The position numbers were made by a program, and so were the translations under genes. 64,000 bases of DNA from Takifugu bimaculatus. Lineage: Eukaryota > Chordata > Actinopteri > Tetraodontiformes > Tetraodontidae. Below the pieces are notes generated by a model that was not told the DNA's origin, searched no databases, and was given only the letters and a program-made list of their open reading frames with translations. The first letter of the stretch is position 1. Every line of letters begins with the position of its first letter. The stretch is from NCBI GenBank assembly GCA_004026145.2, contig CP034979.1:15110852-15174851 (forward strand), read 5' to 3'. Positions 1 to 11,601 of this stretch are shown here, in pieces.

Positions 1-2988
1 AGTCCGCGTACTGGGTGAAGTAACCCGTCTGACAGTCCAAATACCTTCGGCTTTCCTGGAATCAGAACAGAGACGAGAGTGAGACTTCCACACTTTTTCA
101 CCCAGCTTTGCAGGCAAAGTCCTGAGGACTCAGTTTCATGGCCAGCCACGCTAGCAAGTGGAATTCTGGGAAAATCCTCTCAAGTGACCCTGAAATAACT
201 GGAACAGCATTAAGAATGCAGGGGATGAGACTTTTCAGATTCATAGATCAGATTTCGGCTTACAAATGTAACAACTGTGAATGCATAGTGCCTGGGACAG
301 GAACTGAAGACTGGCATTAACAGGAGACATACAAAATATACATTTAATATAATTGTAGTATGTCTGCAGTCAGGCCCACAGTCTCTCACCCCCCATTTTT
401 TTTAAAAGAACTACCCGTAATTACAAGTAAAATGTAAAAACAACAGGGCATTATCGGCACATAATGTCAATTATGTGGAACCGACAAGCGCGCAGTTTTA
501 ATGTCAAGCAACAAACCACCCGACCTCCCCCAGCGCCTGCAGCCAGAAGCCTGAGCGACCCACAGCCTAATCAGATGAAAAGGGCACCCCTCCCCGTTCC
601 GTCTCATGTGACTACACTACACTCACGGTCTTGACGATCAGAGTCGAGTTTGCGTCGAGGAAGTCTTGTGTTGCTCCCACGCGGTTCAGGACCTCCCCCA
701 CAGTGTTCTGGAGGAGCCAGAGAGAAGCAGAATGAGCCTCAGGGAGCTGAAACTGACTGACTCCTGTCCCTCACGGGCCTCTGTACTCACGTTCATTTTC
801 TCCACGGTGGCTCGAAGGCCTGCGATGGCGGAGGTGATGACTTCCTGAGGACGACATCAGCAGATGTTGGTGTAAAAATGAGTGAAACGGGAGAAAACAA
901 CAAGGAAAAAGCAGAGATCAGGAATGGCGAATGACCAGCTGCGGGTTGATCGTTGCTTCTATCTCGGACTGGATCGTCCTCAGGTCCCTTGGCTTCGTTC
1001 CGGAGCTCCTCCGGAACGGGGGCATTTGTCTAAAAATAAACCAACAGCTGATTGACTGTTGAATTCACGGCACAAAATCCCAACGTCTGTCCCGCTAAGA
1101 CTCACCTGCAGTTGAGCGAGTTGATCAAGTTTATCCGCCGTCGTGGTCAGGTTGATGCTGGAGAGGTTGCTCACCTGACCGAGGAGACCAGGAGCCGTTA
1201 GAACTCAACTCCTGCTAATTTACCGGGAGCCGTGCCTAAATCCCAACCAACCTGCTGCGTGACGTCATTGAAGTCGACATCTTTGGTGGTGTCAGAGAAA
1301 CTCTGCAGGCGTCTTTTGTCCTCGGAGCCCAGGAGGGTGATGTTGGACAGAGAGATGTTGCTGTTCTCAAAGTTCCTCTCGATCTCCTCGCTGTACTGTG
1401 ACAGAGAGAGAAAATAAAGCTACGCTTCGGCGGCGCTGTTGAATGTGCGGATAACGTATCTGACGCTCACTTTGGTCACATTTAGCAGCTCGTCCAGGTC
1501 TATGACCTCATACAGGCGGAGTGTTGTCCACAGGCTTTTGTCCTCTTTACAGCCACTGTAAACATGGTTGTAAGGACTTTAAACAACACTGGTGCATATA
1601 AATTCAGTATAGTGACTAAAGAACACTGTGCATATTCCCCCTCCTCCAGGGAGAATTGGACTGCTGTCACTCACTTGTATATTTCAGAAATAGTTAGGTT
1701 GCTTTTCAGTCCCAAAGACGGACCTATTTCCAGCCCTGGAATTACACCTGGAGTGTCAATGAACTGAGGAGACAAGAGGCGGAAAAATGAAACCAGTTCT
1801 TACTATTAAAGAAAAGTACATCCTGAGTTTGTGTTGATACCTGTAGCAGCTCTCCGGTCTTCCAGGGCTCACAGATCAGAGTGTAAACGTTCCCCCCCAG
1901 CAGGAAGAGCAGCAGCACAATTATCATGAACAGCCAGGAGAAGAGGAAGCTGAAACCGGCGCCCCTGCAACCACAACCGGGGTCAGGAGATCCGGACAGA
2001 GGGTAAAACCAGCAGTGCAGGGCTGCACTCACATCATGAAGAAGGTGCCGCCGCAGTCGGCCGTACAGGAGCGATCTGTGGGTTGTGAATTTGGGCGCAG
2101 ACCCAGGGGCCCCAGGACCAGGCCCAGGAGGTTACACAGCACCACCAAGAGAACCACGCAGGACACGATCAGAAATATTGCCCATCTGGACAAGCATACG
2201 TTGGGAATCATCAAAAATGTCTGGATTTTCTGTATTGTTCACATCCAGATGTTTCACCTGATGTTCTCGACCTTCTCCACCTCTGGTGTGAATGTCAAGA
2301 TGTCCTTATGCACTTGCTCCAGAGTCCTCAAAGTGTCGTTTAGCGTAGATAAAGGGAGGTCTTTCTCAAACTGGGAGATCTCTGTTCTCAAGTCCTCCAA
2401 GACCTTCTTGCTGCCTAGAAGATGAAAGTTAAATCGCTTTAATTTGGTAGAATAAACCAACCAAAGAGCTGGATAAGGGTGAGAGTAATGGAAGAGGCTC
2501 ACTCTGAACCACATCCCTGGTGTCGTTGGTCACCGTCTGAGGGATGCTGTTTAAATCGTCCTTCACCTAAAAGCCAGGCGAGCAGACGTTGAGCCACAGT
2601 CTTACTGTCAGACATTTGCTAAGAAAAAACGATGTGACTGCAGGCAACAAGCAGTTTCTCTCTGGCTGCACGCAAAGCCGGCACATATCTTTGCTCTTCA
2701 CGCGCTTCCTTCTAAGTTTACGCTCACTGGAAAATGTCAAACACGAGCGAGTGATGTCAGATTAAAGCAAAAAGCCCTCAGTACGTTCTTCAGACAGAAT
2801 TGCAGAGCAAAACAGTTAAAATCTTGTTTTTATTCCGGGTTTTCGCATGAGCATGCATGGTTTCTCTATCACATAAGGATCTAAAGGTGGCTCTGTGTGA
2901 CTGACACTCACTTCATTGATTTTGGACGTGAGATTTGTTCTGATGATGTCATTCAGTTCATTCTGAAACTCATTCAAACCGGCGCTCT

Positions 2989-3065
<77 letters not shown>

Positions 3066-6000
3066 GACCATTGTGACCAGATCACAAGAACGACACAAGG
3101 GCGAAATACTTAAATCAAACAGCAGGTGGCAGCAGACGCCACAATTGATCAAGAATTAGAGGAACTCTTTCAGCTTTTTCTTACGGTTGCCATGACAGAG
3201 ATGATGTGCGATGTATTAATAGCCCTTCACAGACTTATTTGACTGGCATGACACGTGCAGTCACGTGAAACCAGGACTTACAGAGATGGAGGTGTCCAGT
3301 ATCAAGTTCTGGAGCTCGGGACGCAGCCCATCGCAGCTCGTGCAGTTTGCATTCGATAAAGTCTGGTTGATGCGGTTTCTGATGGCAGTGACGTTGTCCT
3401 GAAGGAGGTTCAGGCTGGACTGCAACCGGGACAGGGATGACTTCAGGTTGTTCAGCTGATTGCTGGTCACTGTGGTATCTGCTCACAAAAAAAAAACACA
3501 GACGCAACCTTGAGATGGTTTTCTCCATATCCGTTGCAGGAACTTGGCAACAAAATAAAGAGCAAATATTTGATTATTAATGGAAAATATCAATCCACCT
3601 GTTTTTATTACCACAATATTTCCATATTGCTAGGCAAATCATGTGCGTTGATCTGATAATGGCAGTGTTTATTACAGGACGGAAAATCAAATGACATCAT
3701 CTGGAGGTGTTTCCAGGGGCGAGGGCCATCCTGTGTACAGGTCCCTCTTATCAAGCGTGAGGACTGAGACTGCAGCTCGCTGGTGCTTCATACCGTCATT
3801 CAGAGTTGTGACTGAGGTCAGAGTCAAGACCAGCGCTTCTTCCAGTGGCCTCTGGATCTCTGCTCCCAACTGAGGCCCAATGTCTGGTTTGGAAGGGGAG
3901 AAACACACGGAGGTGGGGAGGAGGGGGGTTATGACAAACACTGCAGCTAAGAGCACACAAGAGATGTTTCATTCCTCCCCGCCCTCACCGTCTAGGTTTC
4001 CTTCCACTTCCCGGATGGTTCTGTAGCTCTCGTCCACCACATGGTTGAATTGCTGGAGACAAAGATCAGGCTTAGTGTTCCAAATCTGCTGTGCTTTAGC
4101 AAACAGAGCGCAAGAAACGAGCCCTCTGTTGGAGCGGCGCATTGACTCAGCAGAGTGCAGAGCTGCTCATTAACTGGCAAAGTCGGAAGGTGTGTTTGCG
4201 TTTCACACAATTGATGTCAACACGCTTGGCCTCAATGCCAGCAAAAATGGATGGGTTTGTTTATTCTGTGACTCCTACCACTTGAAGAAAAGGCCACAGG
4301 AAACCAGTATGGATGGAGGGACCCCAGACATTCGCTCCCTTACCTGAGGGACGGAGCTGAGGAAGGTGCGGATGTTGTTTATAGTCCTGTTGAGATTCAG
4401 CGGACCCTGGTCTATGTTCTCGTTGAGGGCTTTGTTGCTTTGGAACATGCAGATGTTCCCGATGCTGCACAGGGATAATGTTGTCAGACCGCCGTAGATG
4501 CATGCTATAGTGTGAGTGTGTGTGTTTGAAACACTCACAGGATGATGATTGTGGTGAGGAACAAACTCCAGTACAGCGTTCTCCTGCGACAGTGGATGGA
4601 CGACGTCTGCTTCTGGTACATCTTCCCGCCGCAGTTGCCGCAACAGCGACAGCACGCGAGGAAGAACCCGACTAGGGGCATGAGGACGATGTAGAGGATG
4701 CCGATGACTACACATACCAGGAATCCAACTTGGTAGACCAGGGCCTGAAAATGGAAAAACACCCAATAAATAACACAGATATCAATTTCAGGGCGACGAC
4801 AGCAGGAGAGAGGCTGATCTTTTGTTTGGACATCAAACACATGAGGGCTCATTAGACTGAGGCTTTACGCTATTGTAGTGGCCTCTACCCTGGATGAAAG
4901 AGTAACTTTAGGAAGGATGAACGCACACAAGGCTGTTCCAGCCTTCTCATGTTACCAGCTCAGGAGGCACACCAAAGAGGGTGTGCCTTGTTGTTGTTCC
5001 CATACTTCATACGGACATTATATGTTAATAAAATAAACTAAAAGCTCTACTCACCTCTTTGATGAGTGCTTGATTCAGCTGCGGGTTGCCATTCGGAATT
5101 AGTTTCACGATCAGGTCTAGAGAGAAAGGGAGAAAGAGCTTTTGAAGTTAGACTTCTAGGCTAATTTGTTGCCACCTCATGCTTCTCTACCAGTGGACAA
5201 AAGCCCGGCGAGTGGACACGATGTGCCCTGTGGTCCCCGCAAACATTTTAATCTTACTTTGGAGAATTGGAAACCCTATACCTTCATTTGGAAACAAAAG
5301 AGCTTTCAGGGCTTGGGAATTTCAGCACCTACACACACAAACACACACACACACCCACACACACCCACACACTGCATACAGAGCACCCTTGTTCTGCTTC
5401 AAAACTACCTTAATGTAGCCATTATTCACAAAATAAGGGCAAAGACATTTGAGAAGTAGGGGAAACCTAAACATTCCTATGTCAGTGTGTCCTGTCTACT
5501 TTAAAATGCTTCACTTTTATTATCAGAGCTGGTGTGTGTGATAAGGGAAGGGGTGATTTTGCATTGTGTCATTTCGTTTTATCATCTTCAAAAGCACTGA
5601 TGTAGTTTCTGGGTTACCAGATTAGGAGCCCAGATTAGAAGTCTTGCAGCTGGTGGTTCTGTATTCATCGATTGAGTGAGCCTGTTGTTTGCTTGCTGGG
5701 GGGTGGTCAGATTAAAACATTGCTCATTTACCTGCAAACCTTTATTGCCTTGCTGTTAGCGACTTACCGGCACTGTAAAGTGGAGACCAACAGTTACGCC
5801 ATTTGCCTTATCGCAGCATGTACTTTCAGTGTAATGAAACCGACCGGCTTAAGGGAACAGACTGCAGATACTGCTTATGAACCATCCCAGAATTTACGCT
5901 ACTAACAGCACCGAATCAGATATGACAGCGATGGGGCCTTTCAGATAAACACATATGCTACCTTCTCCATTGGTCTTAAAAAACTGGTACCATGAAGGAA

Positions 6001-6569
6001 ACAATTTATTGATGTTGGCAACACAGTCAGGTGCTACACGGGCGTGAGTATCAGGAAATGCTGCTCCACAGGGGAGGTACACAGAGGGTAAATATTAACC
6101 AACGAACAAACAGTAATTTCCCTTTGTTTACTGGTTAACCAGTCCTGTTTGGTCTGTAATACGGGAATGATTGGAGTGGATGAGTGACCTTTCCCCTCTG
6201 ACATGAGGAAATCTGAACCACTCAGATCATGTGAAAGCCAGATGATAGATTACACATAGTTTATGATTCAGGGCCACAGGACCGCTTTGATTCCAGGAAA
6301 ATAGCCTTGACACTGACCTTGAGGAAATGGATTAGGCTGGACTGTGTTGAGGAACGACTGGACGAAAGCTGTCACGAACCCCGCGACACCGTCCCCCGTC
6401 GTGTTTTGGTAATAGGCTGGCTGAGGTTCTGGGGGACCACAGCTGGAGGACAGGCAGCATTGGTGGAGGCAGGCTGAAGCAGGCTGAGCAGCAGCAGCCC
6501 TCCCAGACCGTAACCCTGCCAACTCCGGCCCACCATTGTTGCACACAAGCTCATGCCTGTACGTGACAT
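1..6569 (-). CDS. Prominin family pentaspan membrane glycoprotein (5' part, truncated by window edge)
   Basis: Prominins are cholesterol-binding pentaspan glycoproteins of microvilli and other membrane protrusions (CD133 family). Twenty exons were joined on the minus strand: 6318-6569, 5055-5116, 4539-4744, 4344-4464, 3989-4052, 3794-3883, 3282-3478, 2912-2986, 2503-2566, 2258-2414, 2033-2185, 1841-1964, 1675-1763, 1471-1555, 1252-1395, 1106-1174, 936-1029, 791-844, 627-707, 1-55. Phases agree at every junction except around two single-base indels (see findings). Visible parts: a signal peptide (core GLLLLSLLQPASTNA), TM1 followed by the prominin Cys-rich motif CCRCCGNCGG, TM2, a long first ectodomain loop with NxS/T sites, TM3, TM4 followed by the family motif LICEPW, and most of loop 2. 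About 734 residues are in the window; TM5 and the cytoplasmic tail (about 100 residues) lie beyond position 1. It resembles PROM1 more than PROM2, but the neighbour is ldb1, so it may be a third paralogue. Start candidates are ATGs at 6569, 6554 and 6536. Confidence 0.92.
2991..3063. repeat. (GA)n / (CT)n microsatellite abutting a splice acceptor
   Basis: An almost uninterrupted GA dinucleotide run of about 73 bp lies in a prominin intron. On the gene's strand it is (CT)n and ends 4 bp before the CAG acceptor of exon 2912-2986, so it doubles as the polypyrimidine tract. Confidence 0.97.
5331..5372. repeat. (CA)n-rich microsatellite
   Basis: An imperfect CA repeat with CCCACAC interruptions in the first (1.2 kb) intron of the prominin gene. 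That intron (5117-6317) otherwise shows nothing recognisable. A possible open segment at 5960-6080 is not needed, because the flanking exons join in phase without it. Confidence 0.9.
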
Positions 6570-9030
6570 CGCTGGGTAAATTCAGGAGAAAATAGGTGTG
6601 TGTGTGGGGAGGGGGGGGATCCCCTCAAAGCACAAAATCCACACGATACTCTAGAAACAAGACAAAAAAGGATAAGTGCAGTTGCAGAGTCATGATGAAG
6701 CCGAACGATGACACATTAACGTGAGTCACAGGAGGAAAGGTTACAGCTCAAAGTAAATGGAAAGAGACAGAACGTCACAGTGGGGCTGTTATAGATGAGC
6801 AACCAGAAAGAAAGAGGAAGACTGTTACTTCTTATAAATCTTTCATGTCCTCCTGGCAACATGCAGAACATAAAAGGCTTCTGGCACATGAGAGGTTATT
6901 GTAGAAATCCGGCCTTTCAGCCGGCGTCACGGTTTAAACAGAAAAGCCGTCTCCTCAGATACCTTCATAACCCCCTGTTTATCCCTACTCACGCAGCAAG
7001 TTCAACAGCTTCAACACCAGCCTGCCTAAGATTTGGATATCAACCTCAAAAGCTGTGCCTGAGATCACCTGCTTCCTTCTGTGGTGGAAGAAAGTTGTCA
7101 AATTCTGATTTGTATGCGGATAAAAAGCGAAGTGACATTTTGACATTGATGTTTCCTTTAACAGTACCAGCCCTAGTGTGTTTACACTACACACTAGGAA
7201 CACACTCAGCAGCTCATGTAGACAGGTCCTGGCAGTTACTGGTGAAATTGCCAACAAGTTGAAACCAAAGAAGCGAGTTTAAAGTGAAAAAAAGCAGCAA
7301 CAGGAATGCCGAAGGGAAGTCAGTGGAAAAACAGGACAGCGGAGCAAACATTTGGCACTTCTCTCTCAGTCCACTCACCTCCTTTGCTCAGGGAGTGACG
7401 GCTTCTCCTGCCAAAAAAGAACGCCTGTAATTCTAAAGCGGCCCCTGCTGAAATGTCACGCACGCGCCAGAGTGAGGAACACGGGCTCTAAGAACAGAAA
7501 GACGGATAGAGGAGAGACCAGAGGAGAGGAAGAGGGAGTGTCTTTACGGGGATGAACAGGAAAAGAGGGAGGGAGTAACGTGGGAAGCTGCAGGATGACT
7601 TTCCCCTAAAGTGTGTGTTCTCTGGTGTTTGTGACTACAATACTGGGGGCAGAGGTTGCGCAATCTTTGGCTACAACAGCAATAAGTGCAAAGTGCTTTT
7701 TTCAGCAGTCTGTATATCGTGTCTAGAAATGCTTCTCTAACTTGCTCTCTAAATGCTTCTCTCAATATTTCATTCCTTGTGCATCTGCTTTAACGTGGGA
7801 CCGTAAGCAGACTGTGCCCACAGATGCAATGGTTGTCTGCTCTGTGGTACAAAATCTGAAAAATGCACTGAACTTTGGCACCACAGGGAGGTTTGCTCAC
7901 AGGGCAGCTCTCCAACTTCCCTTTCTTCTTGCAAATCAAGGGGAAGTACTGTTTAAAAAAAAGCAGAAGTTGAACAATGTTTCTATTCAGGTGCCACACC
8001 ACTTTGTCATTGCTCAGTGTACCTCTATAGATAGTCATCAATTACAGGTTGATCCTTTAATCTTCTACCTACAGGATGATGCCTAAGTGGCTTTAACTTG
8101 TGAAGATTTATCAAGCCTGTATCCCCATGTTGTGATAGAGCTTGGTCATAACAAGAGATCTAACCATGAACATGTCCTTGCAACAAATTCCTGCAAGTAG
8201 GTCTATCGTTGATAGAAGTGTGTTGTTTTTGATGGGATTAAAGCACCAATGCAGAGGATGATGCTGAAGGGGCAGGTGTAGAACTCTTGCCTTGGACTCT
8301 GTGCGCCATTGTTTACTGCCATATCTCAGTCTTTTTTAGCTGCGATTACTACAATCAAAAGATTTGGGAGAGAAACGTGATCCTACTTTCCTAATTAGGT
8401 GCTAATTTAAGCAGCTTCCATCAAGTCACAAAACAAGAGACAGAATGTCCTGCAGACGTCAATAAACCATTAGATCAGTCATCGAGAAGTTTGCCATTAA
8501 ACTTTGTTATGAGCTCCCTGACCAATCACGCCATTAAATAAATATCATTGTCTGGCACAATTTATTTAAATTGAAAGGAAAAAGCACGATTTGCTCTAAA
8601 GATCTAACTTCAAAAATCTCAAAATAACAGTTTGGGTTTTTTTTTACACCGCTGGTCTTATAGTGTTAAATCCTACACTCAAAATTAGCAGCGTGCACCA
8701 ATAATAAAATATAATGTATCAATATTGTTCAAATTACAGAATGAAATAGTATCAAATATGGCTAATTGAAAAATGTTACATTTTACTGCAGGTTTTGGGG
8801 TATTCTATCTTCTTTTATGATCGTACACGACCGATGACTAGAGAGCAATACCGCCCTCTGTTGTGCGGCAGTGTTATTGCATTAATATGGAGCGTCATAT
8901 GCGCCATATGCCAAGGAAACGGGATTTTTGCCGTAGTCATGGCTGGATTTTGCAGTATACACCGTTGCATGCTCATCAATAGATGTTGTCACTCACGATC
9001 AGGACAGAGGGAGACATTAGAATAGAGCCA
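6570..9030. other. Intergenic spacer upstream of prominin
   Basis: No coding exon, tRNA or named element was recognised in this 2.4 kb. It should hold the prominin promoter, but no clear core elements were found. It contains a perfect 9-bp inverted repeat at 7172-7198 and AT-rich sequence around 8560-8800. Confidence 0.5.
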
Positions 9031-9258
9031 AAGGTAGCTCAGTCTGTTGGGAACTGGGCTGTGAAACAGGGGGTTCTTAGTTTGAGCCCCAGTTCAGACA
9101 AAACATGATGTCCTGGCAGGAGGGGAAGGTGGTAGAACACCTTCAGGGCACACCTTGAGCAAGGTCCCAAGACCATAAATGCTCAAAAGGCCCTGTGATG
9201 AACTAGACCCGGCCCATTGTGAACCCTCCCTGTGGCCGCAAGAGGAATAAAGCAGTCA
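9031..9258 (+). mobile_element. tRNA-derived SINE
   Basis: The 5' part resembles a tRNA-type RNA polymerase III promoter: a box A-like TAGCTCAGTCTGTTGGG (about 9035-9051), followed by a box B-like segment starting GGTTC and ending GAGCCCC (9072-9090). An unrelated body follows and ends near AAGAGGAATAAAGC, as in teleost tRNA-SINEs. It is degenerate relative to a functional tRNA: box B is expanded and no cloverleaf forms. Exact ends are uncertain. Confidence 0.72.
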
Positions 9259-10803
9259 AGAATAGGGCCAGAGTTCAACCAGTCCCTGAGCAATTTGGGA
9301 CTCAAATGGGAACATTTTTAATGCCAAACTGCTAATTTTTTTAAAATCATTTTAATGTCCAGTGAGTAGAACTTACCGTTAAAGTTTTCAAATTCATTTA
9401 ATTATATGCAATTAAGTAGCTGTTTACAAAAAAGGGCTGTGAATCAATTCTCAGCAGTGCCTTTCAGAGGTTGTGCTATGGTTCCTGGATAGCTACAACA
9501 TGAAGCCACAACAGAGAAGCTGGATATTAAATACTTCTTTAATGTGAACATACTGAACACTTGCAATAAACAGGCTGGAATAAACTAAGATCTGTGTGTC
9601 AAAGTTATGAAATTACTTCCGCCATCATTGACCACTCACAAACCCCTCCAATATCATGAGAATATCATGAGTATTTTACAAGTGGCTCGGACCTAAACAC
9701 GGTGTCAGTACATAGAAAAATAAATACAGTTTGCTAAAATGAGGGCAAAATGCTTTTATCAGTGATTGTACAATTAAAAATCACATTTTAAAAAAATTTA
9801 AGAGGCTTTTCATCTCTTTACATTAGATTGAGTTTCTCATTGTTCTAGGAAGGAATACGTAGAATAACTTTTACAGAAATTACTACCTAAAATATACAAG
9901 CACAGACACAAACATGAGGAGTAAAGCCAACAAAATGAACTTGGTAGAACATAAAACAGCACATTAAAATCAATATCTTAAGAATTTTTACAGTTAGCTC
10001 CTTGGTCTGCAGCTTTTTTTTTTTTTTTCCTTTTTAAACCGTGATAAAAACATTTCTGGGAGACTTCGTACAAAAGTCTTTTTTTTTTTTTTTTTAAATC
10101 ATCATTATTTTACAATCCTGTCAAAAGTTGCTTTAAAATATTTTTGAGTAGCAAATTTGAGAAGTTTTCTTGTTACTTTGTTCTCTGAAGAGAGGAACCC
10201 CAGATACGGATTTTGAGACAAAGAAAAGCGTCCCCGTAACGACAGGTCGACGGATCCAAACCAGGCGCTCGATGGAAATTTAGGAGGAAGTGGTGTCCGG
10301 ACAGTGGACCGCACCGGACTCCCACCAGGCGTGTTGCAGCACGTTATTTAAGCAGCAACACTCTGTCCTCCCCCAGTCTGAAGCTAAACATCCTGGCGAC
10401 AGCGTGATGACACAGATGGAGGACGCATCGAGCACAAACGGACATGAAAGTTATTACCCTCACAAGAATGATCTAACAGCAATACTTATACATTAATATA
10501 CTGCAGGTTTCAGATGTATTACAGCTCGTACATTAGCAAGAATAGAAAATAAAGAAATTACACCATCAATTCATAAGAAAAATAGATTGGAGTTAAGAGT
10601 GGAAAACAGTGCAAAGAATATTCTGGGGTGTTTTTGTTTGCTTGCTTGTCTGTTTATTTTTTAGAAATCGTTTACAAAAAAAAAAAAATCAAATCAAGTC
10701 TAAAACATAGAAAATAAAACACTTCTGTAGAGTCTGGAGCTCTGGTCCAGACATGCTGCGTACCACCTCTCTTCAGTACCTCAAAGTTTTCTGCTGCAGG
10801 CGA

Positions 10804-10830
10804 GTGTGTGTGTGTGTGTGTGTGTGTGTG
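10804..10830. repeat. (GT)n microsatellite
   Basis: A pure GT dinucleotide run of about 27 bp, followed by GT-rich imperfect sequence to about 10890. Confidence 0.93.
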
Positions 10831-10904
10831 ATGTATGCACTGGTATGTAGGTGTGTGAGTGAGTGTGAATGTGTGTATTTGAGCAGTGTGTTTGAGACAT
10901 TAAG

Positions 10905-10976
10905 CGTAGTGGTTCTCAACTCCGGTCCTCAAGCTCCGGCACTGTACAGGTTTTTGTTCCAACCAGGTCCTACAAA
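10905..10976. repeat. Fragment of a common teleost interspersed repeat
   Basis: The stretch starting AGTGGTTCTCAACTCCGGTC and continuing to TTTTTGTTCCAACCAGGTCC resembles a very common fish dispersed repeat with the core GGTTCTCAACTCCGGTCCTC. The family name cannot be assigned without a repeat library. Confidence 0.5.
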
Positions 10977-11601
10977 AACAAATGAGTTTCTTTTTTAAAA
11001 AAAATCGAACTTTGAATTTTGATACTCAACGTGCACACAAATTTTTCTGCAGCCTGCAAACAAAAAAGTTACATATGAGCATTTCCTCCCCATGACATGA
11101 GCAAAACAGAAACACCCGAGATGCGGCTTCAAGGAAACTGCACGCATGAGAGACCCGAGGTTGGAACAAGAACCCACTGGCGTGGTTGCCATGGCGAGCA
11201 CTCGGACGACAGGATGCTGAAGATGGGGAGTTTTACGTAGATGCACGCGCACGCCGCAACCCTGCCAGCCTCACCCCGTCACTGGGGGAGCCGACTGAGG
11301 CCGAGTGGACGAGGGCCAAGGCTGAGCACCACTGGGCATGTGCAACAATGTGAGCGCGCACGTGGGATTCTGCTGACACGGGCGCTACAACAATCTGACC
11401 ATCGGATATTGTCTCCTTCCCAATCTGCTCTCTTGACTTCAAAATGTAACAAAAACTATTTAAAATTATATATTAAAAAAAAAAAAAAAAAAAATCAAAC
11501 TTAACAAAAGTGCTTGAGGCCTGTCTGATTCACCAGCGTGTCGGTGCGTCCCGCTAGATCATACGAGCTTTGAAAAAGTAGTCGGCTGGGACCATTGTGC
11601 T

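Larger units (their letters stand above)
9259..11601. other. Probable ldb1 3' UTR and intergenic sequence
   Basis: No coding exon was recognised. The minus strand downstream of the ldb1 stop is rich in A/T runs (poly-T at 10012-10028 and 10080-10095 on the plus strand, poly-A near 10678 and 11475). A minus-strand AATAAA lies at 10653-10658, so the proximal 1 kb is plausibly ldb1 3' UTR. The true cleavage site cannot be decided. Confidence 0.4.

Noticed and set aside
2816..3152. Open frames with long Ser-Leu repeats
   Set aside because: Translation of the (CT)n microsatellite; only the 75-nt prominin exon beside it is real.
5894..6082. Open minus-strand segment in prominin intron 1 with a donor-like GTAGCA end
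   Set aside because: Exons 6318-6569 and 5055-5116 already join in the right phase to a sensible prominin sequence, and the segment resembles no prominin block.
9031..9105. Functional tRNA gene
   Set aside because: Box A and box B-like elements are present, but no cloverleaf or anticodon arm can be formed; better explained as a SINE head.
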